Shown piece after piece: positions 60,101 to 64,000 of a DNA stretch of 64,000 bases (the stretch's first letter is position 1; every line of letters starts with the position of its first letter). The stretch lies in the NCBI GenBank assembly GCA_963807385.1, contig CAWEBQ010000002.1, positions 992,001 through 1,056,000 of the forward strand, in the 5' to 3' direction. The position numbers and the translations under genes are program-made. Origin of the DNA: JBDTSW01 sp963807385. GTDB lineage: Bacteria > Actinomycetota > Thermoleophilia > Solirubrobacterales > 70-9. The notes beneath the pieces are model-generated. The model saw nothing but the letters and a program-made list of their open reading frames with translations. It did not search any database and was not told the DNA's origin.

Positions 60101-60698
60101 CCGTCGGCGCATCCTAGAAGGAGTGGGCGCGTGGCTCGCCTGCGACCTGCGCGCCGAGCTCGAAGCCTGGATCCTGCGGCCCGAGGTGCCATTCGTCCTG
60201 GGAGTGGGAGGCACCGTCATCCGCGGCCAGATCGATTTGCTTGCCGAGGGGCCGCGAGGCGAACGAACGGTCGTGGACTTCAAGACCGACGCACTGCGAG
60301 AACGGGCTCCCGCGCAGCTCGCTGGGCGCTACGCGGCGCAACGCGAGGTGTACGCGCTCGCGGCGGCCGGGGCCGACCGGGCGCCAGTGCGGGCGGTGCA
60401 CCTGTTCCTCGAGGACGCCGGAGAGCCGGTGATCGAGGAGTTCGCGCCCGAGGGCCTCGATGCCGCGCGCCAGAGGCTGGAGGCGATGATCGCCGGAATC
60501 CGGGGCGGGCGGTTCAGGCCCACCGATGACCCCACCTCGGCGATCTGCTTCGGATGTCCCGCCGCGGCGCGGCTGTGCCCGCACCCGGCCTGGCGGCCGC
60601 CTGCGATCGGGCCGCGCCTTCACGATCGCGATCCCGAGGCCCACTCGGTCGCCCCGGCCGCCGAGGGCGGGGGCGGTCAGGGGACCCTGTTCGATTGA
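57171..60698 (+). CDS. AddA-like UvrD/REP helicase-nuclease subunit
   Basis: 1175 aa. Helicase motifs: Walker A EAGAGTGKT (residues 24-32), motif II LVDEFQDTNR (about 279), GDEHQSIYRFRNAD, VMTIHAAKGLEFPVVAVPG and VYVAATRAEDRLILSG. The C-terminal PD-(D/E)XK nuclease has IRGQIDLL and VDFKTDALRE near residues 1015-1040. It also carries C884 (YERCGYRFYLERLLG) and C1126, C1129, C1136 (CFGCPAAARLCP), an Fe-S-type arrangement not usual for AddA. ATG 57171 overlaps the previous stop. Confidence 0.93.
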   Translation: MSLPPPTPEQRAAISSRDSDVFLEAGAGTGKTRVLVERYCAAVCADGDEVESILAFTFTERAAAELRGRIRRSLMGRARAARAAGDARRAAELGSHARATERAWVTTIHGFCRRVLAAHPVAAGLDPRFRVLDEAEAARMRERAFTDTLAMLMEHGGADVVRTAAAYRPYRLGEMTLSAHARLRSQGMETPRLPPVAEAVRTRDGEGDPEPLSPAELEAAGIARATLEALLEGFTERYEHLKAERSGLDFADLELRALALLRGSSAVQAAWRERFAHVLVDEFQDTNRVQLGLIEELRGPDTRLFCVGDEHQSIYRFRNADLQVFRARRDEALAAPGTEVLALRGNFRSRPAPLAAANATGAALLNGFVELTWGRPTPEVGAPAGSVELLLTKDERAGDVAKWKSDEIKLDSPPSESSPSVVAEARFLARHLRQMVDAGEAGRGDIVLLLRAFTHVDAYEEALSRAGLDPYVVGGRGYWSQQQVEDLVRLLACVSNPLDDEMLLGALASPASGVSPDAMWLLRQAAGPKQHIWPLVESRYGASENEPYEPELEWLDDVPAEDVDRLERFCSILGPLRAEAPLLGLEDLIERAMTAFGYDLALLSRPGGRGRMANVRKLMRLAREFERHEGRDLAAFLVAAEDSARRDEREGMAPVRAEDHDGVRVMTIHAAKGLEFPVVAVPGLGGRLRGGQSWRDVVIGPVPDQDGRPQRFGMRLAFPSAESLGLWELKPLDREEAESDAEEGCRLVYVAATRAEDRLILSGAYKEAHLAEPSGSPSESALQRLLPALVERGWDGADGVVELAAPTRSDGTEPAEPAKEALPLAITVSSPSPERAAWLREVIPPPPAAPPDDSGGPPPLTRERPREVPVGHLSYSALAEYERCGYRFYLERLLGVRSADAPVSADQAGEEPGPERTDQLVEPEDGASQPGRDRALALGNATHAALERAVRDGWEAPEDAVIDALVSAEGLEDDGEARRRILEGVGAWLACDLRAELEAWILRPEVPFVLGVGGTVIRGQIDLLAEGPRGERTVVDFKTDALRERAPAQLAGRYAAQREVYALAAAGADRAPVRAVHLFLEDAGEPVIEEFAPEGLDAARQRLEAMIAGIRGGRFRPTDDPTSAICFGCPAAARLCPHPAWRPPAIGPRLHDRDPEAHSVAPAAEGGGGQGTLFD

Positions 60699-61267
60699 CG
60701 GGCCTCCACGTCTTCGGCTATGGCTCGCTGGCGAGCCCCGCGAGCGCCGCGCTCAGCCTTGGCCGCCCGGTCGAGCCGGCCGCGGTCGTGCGCCTCGCCG
60801 GGTGGTGGCGCCGGTGGACCGCCTACCGCGACAACTTGGCGAGCGAGAAGACGTTCGCCCTGCCGGACGGCAGCGTGCCGCCCTTCGTCGTCGGGCTCAA
60901 CATCGAGCGCGACCCCGGCTGCGAGGGCGCGAACGGTGTGCTGATCGAGGTCACCGAGGCCGAGGCCGATCGCCTGGACCTGCGGGAGATGCGCTACGAC
61001 CGCGTGGACGTCACGGCCGACGTCGATGCCGCGGGCTTCGACCGCGTCATCGCCTACACGGCGAAGGCGGCGCACCATGCGCCGGAGCCGCCGCCCGGGG
61101 CGATCGTGATCGCCGAGTACGTCCGGACCGTTGAGGCGGCTTTCGCTGCGCTGGGCGCGGCCGAGCTGGCTGCGTACGAGGCGACGAGCGATGCTCCCCC
61201 GGTCCCGCCCTCCGAGGCCCTGCTCGTGGCCGACGAGATCCCGCAGGGGAACCCTCGCGCCTGGTGA
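60695..61267 (+). CDS. Gamma-glutamylcyclotransferase-like protein
   Basis: 190 aa from TTG 60695, overlapping the helicase stop (TTGA). The GGCT-fold opening is LHVFGYGSLASPASAA, the substrate-binding YGSL loop. Later NGVLIEVTEAEADRLDLREM and YDRVDVTADVD match the family. The catalytic Glu is probably in the LREMRYDR region. The natural substrate cannot be read from sequence. It may be transcribed with the helicase-nuclease genes. Confidence 0.8.
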   Translation: MTGLHVFGYGSLASPASAALSLGRPVEPAAVVRLAGWWRRWTAYRDNLASEKTFALPDGSVPPFVVGLNIERDPGCEGANGVLIEVTEAEADRLDLREMRYDRVDVTADVDAAGFDRVIAYTAKAAHHAPEPPPGAIVIAEYVRTVEAAFAALGAAELAAYEATSDAPPVPPSEALLVADEIPQGNPRAW

Positions 61268-61268
61268 G

Positions 61269-61628
61269 TCAGCCCTCCTTCCACGCCCGCGCCCAGTCGC
61301 GCAGCGCGTGCAGGGCCGGGGTGAGGGCGCGGCCCTTCTCGCTGAGCGCGTAGGAGACGCGCGCCGGGGCGCCCGGGTGCACCGAGCGCTCCACCAGACC
61401 CTCGGCCTCCAGTTCCCGCAGTCGGGCGGAAAGCAGCCGGTCGGAGATACCCGGGACGGCGGCCACCAGGTCGGCGAAGTAGAGCGCCTTGTCTCCCAAT
61501 GCCCACAGGATCGCGCCGGTCCACCTTCGACCGATCAGCTCGACCGCCGCATGGAAGTCGGGGCAGACCTGCTCTGGCCTGCCGGCCGCCCGTGGCCGGG
61601 TCGGCGTGGCTTGCGACGCTCTCTCCAC
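61269..61628 (-). CDS. HxlR-family transcriptional regulator
   Basis: About 119 aa. The family signature is VCPDFHAAVELIGRRWTGAI followed by LWALGDKALYFADLVAAVPG, ISDRLLSARLRELEAEGLVE and ARVSYALSEKGRAL. The cysteine near the start is the redox or electrophile-sensing residue conserved in this family. The start is uncertain: GTG 61628 is overlapped by AGGAGG with almost no spacing, and the frame is open to 61730. If translated from 61730 it would overlap the 3' end of the upstream protease gene. Confidence 0.85.
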   Translation of the reverse strand: MERASQATPTRPRAAGRPEQVCPDFHAAVELIGRRWTGAILWALGDKALYFADLVAAVPGISDRLLSARLRELEAEGLVERSVHPGAPARVSYALSEKGRALTPALHALRDWARAWKEG

Positions 61629-61677
61629 CTCCTGACGAGGGTAACGCAGCGCCCAGACCGGCTGGATCGGCGCTTGG

Positions 61678-62835
61678 CTACGCCGCGCAGGCGCCCGTGC
61701 CGACCGCTGAGAGCTGTCCTGCCATCGCATCGGCGGTCACGGCGTTCGGAACGCCCAGGCCCCCGGGGGGACCCCTCCCCTCCTCGGAACCGAACACCGT
61801 GGTCAGGACGTCCCCGTCGCCATCGACTACCGGCCCTCCAGAGTTCCCGCTGCGGACGTCCGCCCTGAACGCGCTCATCGTGCGCTGGATCGGCCCCCGG
61901 CCGTAGGAGTCCTGGCTGGTGACCTCCCCGGTCGTGCCCAGCCGGGCCGGGGTGACCCTGAACGGCCCGTTCTCGGGGTACCCAAGCACCGCACCCGTCG
62001 TGCCGCTGCGGGGTCGGGAGACCAGCTCGAGCGGCTCCAGGCCCAGCCCGGGCACGCTCAGGATCGCAAGGTCGTTGCGGGGGTCGTAGTGGACCGCGCC
62101 CGCCTCGAGCTCCGGGGCTCCCGCGGGCGGCGTGACGGTCGTGTCCTGCTGCCCGGCCACCACGTGCGCGTTCGTCGCGACGAGGTCCGGAGCGATGACC
62201 CACCCCGTGCCCGAGACCCCCAGCCCGCAGGCGGTGCCGAGGATGCGGACCACAGAGTCGCCGGCCCGGTCCACGTCGGGATCCGCCGCGATCTCGGGAT
62301 CCGGCGGCCCGACATCGGACTCCGGGCCCCTGAGCGATGGCGTGGGGTCGATCCGCCGCAGGACGTTAAGCAGCGGCCCGGAGGGCGGGAGCGTGTTGTT
62401 CAGGGCCCCGAGGATGGCCGAGCGTTGGACGGCTTCGCGAAGCTTGACCGAGTTCGAGCCAGGGGCATTCAACGCGACCGCCCCGAACGCCCACGCGACG
62501 AGCAGACCGAGCGCTCCGAGCAGGAGCGCGCCGCCAACCCCGTCCGCCGCTCCGGCCTTTCCACCCAGCCCGGCGCGCTCGCGCAGGACCGACGCCACAC
62601 CCTCGAGCGCGATCGCGAACACGGCGCCCAGGAGCACCCCGCAGGCCACGGTGATGAGCGGCGCGTAGGGCGATTCGGCGCCCTCGGCCAGGAGTGCCGG
62701 CGCGAGCCGCCCGCCGAGTGCGGCTCCTGCGACGAACCCGGCGAGCGGCAGCGCGCTGCGGATGAGACCGCGCTCCCAGCCGACCGCGGCCAGCGCGACC
62801 ACGAACGCGGCAATGAGCACGTCGATGATGGTCAT
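61678..62835 (-). CDS. MarP-like membrane serine protease (CvpA domain plus trypsin domain)
   Basis: 385 aa. Four N-terminal spans form a CvpA-like domain (IIDVLIAAFVVALAAVGWER onward to about residue 130). A periplasmic chymotrypsin-like domain follows: His in VATNAHVVAG, Asp in YDPRNDLAIL and Ser in VRSGNSGGPVVDG. A cysteine pair (GTACGLGVSG and the C-terminal GACAA) could form the regulatory disulfide known for mycobacterial MarP, which is needed for acid and oxidative-stress resistance. ATG 62835 is divergent from the PBP gene. Confidence 0.9.
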   Translation of the reverse strand: MTIIDVLIAAFVVALAAVGWERGLIRSALPLAGFVAGAALGGRLAPALLAEGAESPYAPLITVACGVLLGAVFAIALEGVASVLRERAGLGGKAGAADGVGGALLLGALGLLVAWAFGAVALNAPGSNSVKLREAVQRSAILGALNNTLPPSGPLLNVLRRIDPTPSLRGPESDVGPPDPEIAADPDVDRAGDSVVRILGTACGLGVSGTGWVIAPDLVATNAHVVAGQQDTTVTPPAGAPELEAGAVHYDPRNDLAILSVPGLGLEPLELVSRPRSGTTGAVLGYPENGPFRVTPARLGTTGEVTSQDSYGRGPIQRTMSAFRADVRSGNSGGPVVDGDGDVLTTVFGSEEGRGPPGGLGVPNAVTADAMAGQLSAVGTGACAA

Positions 62836-62886
62836 TGGCTACTCATCGTGCAGGGGCCGTTCGGCCGACCTCGTAGATTTTCCAGC

Positions 62887-64000
62887 ATGGCGATCAGCCA
62901 AGAGGCCCAGCGACGGCGGCGACTGGTCACCAGGGCGCTTCCGATCGCCGTTCTGGCGTCCCTGGGGTTCGCCGGAGGGATTGTGATGGGTGCGCACAAC
63001 GAACTCGAGGCGGCGCAGCGCTTCGCCTCGGCCTGGGAGCGGGACGACCCCGAGGCGATGCACGCGGAGCTCACCCCGGAGGCGCAACAGGCCACCCCGC
63101 CGGAGGACTTCATCGCGGCCTACGACGAGGCCGGGAGGGTGGCAACCCTCGACTCGATATCCGCCGACGAGCTCGAGAAGGGCTCGACCGAGAAGGGCGA
63201 GGATGCCGCGATCGTCCCGGTCACCGCCGACACGCGCGCCTGGGGTGAGGTCGGAGGCGAGATCGCCCTGCCGCTCGAGGATGGGCTGGTCGCATGGGCT
63301 CCCCATATGGTCTTCCCGGGCCTCGCCGGGGGAGAGGGCCTCGCCCGCCAGACGAGGGCGCCTCCCCGCGCAGAGATCTTGGCCGCCGACGGCACGCCGC
63401 TCGCGGAGGGACCCGCAGCGGGCCGGTCGTCTCCGCTGGGCCTCTCCGGGTCGGCGGTGGCGGGCACGATGGACACGGCCCGCGGAGAGGCGGACGCCAA
63501 GCTTCAGGCGGAGGGCTTTCCGCCGCGGTCGCTGACCGGCGGCAGCGGCCTCGAGCTGGCGTTCAACGGTCGCCTCGACGGGCAGCCGGGCGGTCGCCTC
63601 GTCGCCGTGCCCGAAGGCGAGGACGACCCCGCCCTGGGCCGCGAGCTCGCTGCGAGCGAGCCCATCCCAGGGGACCCGGTCAAGACCACGCTCGACCCCG
63701 ACCTTCAGGAGGCCGCCATCACCGCGCTGGGAGAGCAGCTTGGCGGCGTGGCCGCAATCGACGCCAAGGATGGGTCGGTCAAGGCGCTGGCGGGGCTCGC
63801 GTTCTCGGCGCCGCAGCCGCCGGGCTCGACGTTCAAGATCATCACGACCTCCGCGGCGCTCGAGGACGGAGAGGTCAGCCCCGGCGACGAGTTCCCGGTC
63901 GAGACCGCGGCGGTGATCGAGGGACGAGAGGTTGCGAACGCCCACGACGAGCTCTGCGGCGGCACGTTCTCGGAGTCGTTCGCCAAGTCGTGCAACAGCG
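62887..64000 (+). CDS. Penicillin-binding protein, 5' part (continues beyond window)
   Basis: 371 residues are visible. The N-terminal anchor is LVTRALPIAVLASLGFAGGI. An NTF2/MecA_N-like domain follows at about residues 35-120 (AQRFASAWERDDPEAMHAEL), then a dimerisation region with RAEILAADGTPLAEG, and the start of the transpeptidase domain. The active-site SxxK is in PPGSTFKIITTSAALEDG, and the SxN motif is the SCNS at the end of the window. It is a class B-like PBP that cross-links peptidoglycan. ATG 62887. Confidence 0.93.
   Translation, partial: MAISQEAQRRRRLVTRALPIAVLASLGFAGGIVMGAHNELEAAQRFASAWERDDPEAMHAELTPEAQQATPPEDFIAAYDEAGRVATLDSISADELEKGSTEKGEDAAIVPVTADTRAWGEVGGEIALPLEDGLVAWAPHMVFPGLAGGEGLARQTRAPPRAEILAADGTPLAEGPAAGRSSPLGLSGSAVAGTMDTARGEADAKLQAEGFPPRSLTGGSGLELAFNGRLDGQPGGRLVAVPEGEDDPALGRELAASEPIPGDPVKTTLDPDLQEAAITALGEQLGGVAAIDAKDGSVKALAGLAFSAPQPPGSTFKIITTSAALEDGEVSPGDEFPVETAAVIEGREVANAHDELCGGTFSESFAKSCNS

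Noticed and set aside
1..64000. CRISPR arrays, tRNA or rRNA genes, insertion sequences with transposase genes
   Set aside because: No regularly spaced repeats, no tRNA-like cloverleaf or rRNA sequence, and no transposase-like protein was recognised.

Overview
The window is about 70% GC and densely coded, with frequent GTG and TTG starts and many stop/start overlaps of one to a few bases. The gene content points to a high-GC actinobacterium, probably class Thermoleophilia (Solirubrobacterales-like). The supporting genes are a SUF system using SufU, a CSLREA/RTX-type exported protein, a LuxR-family ATPase regulator, a WS/DGAT acyltransferase, an Rpf-like muralytic domain and a group 1h-type [NiFe]-hydrogenase. 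The taxonomic call is inference from gene families; no rRNA or tRNA gene was recognised.

Layout. 1-15519: Fe-S assembly genes (sufS, sufU, a Rieske ferredoxin, sufB, sufD) interleaved with minus-strand operons for exported or lipid-anchored proteins and a large LuxR regulator. Two short remnants, one of sufS (about 8323-8422) and one of sufU (about 11343-11551), flank the second exported-protein operon. They suggest that a sufS / minus-strand lipoprotein operon / sufU block was once duplicated. sufC is not in the window; a SufT/MIP18-like gene lies far away at 48861. 15516-19922: a four-gene membrane/cupredoxin operon, a heme-oxygenase-fold protein, an internally deleted catalase pseudogene and a thioredoxin-fold protein lacking its cysteines.

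19965-37418 is the centrepiece: a nickel-uptake pair (Fur-family regulator and NiCoT-type permease) diverging from a 15-gene hydrogenase operon. The operon order is hypC, a hypC/hupF-like gene, hypD, hypE, small subunit, large subunit, NifU/Rieske-like fusion, DUF5947, DUF6084, a 384-aa protein of unknown function, maturation protease, hypA, hypB, a double-SIS protein and hypF. A perfect 9-bp inverted repeat containing a Nur-box-like TTGCGA-N5-TTGCAA lies in the divergent promoter region. After hypF and a small reverse gene comes a second, orphan hydrogenase small subunit with no large subunit, directly followed by a PAS-GGDEF-EAL protein.

39246-64000 is mixed housekeeping and accessory content: ispH, an M28 peptidase, WS/DGAT, a serine protease, a DMT-type transporter, a frameshifted O-antigen-ligase-like gene, an enoyl-CoA hydratase, a nucleotidyltransferase/HTH pair resembling a toxin-antitoxin module, sufT, an M14 carboxypeptidase, fxsA, a HAD hydrolase, an AddAB-like helicase-nuclease pair, a GGCT-like protein, an HxlR regulator, a MarP-like membrane protease and the 5' part of a penicillin-binding protein that runs off the end.

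Functionally, the SUF genes and nickel uptake/maturation genes would together supply the Fe-S clusters and the NiFe(CN)2CO centre of a cytosolic, signal-peptide-less uptake hydrogenase of the type linked to scavenging trace H2. That role is inferred from family membership.
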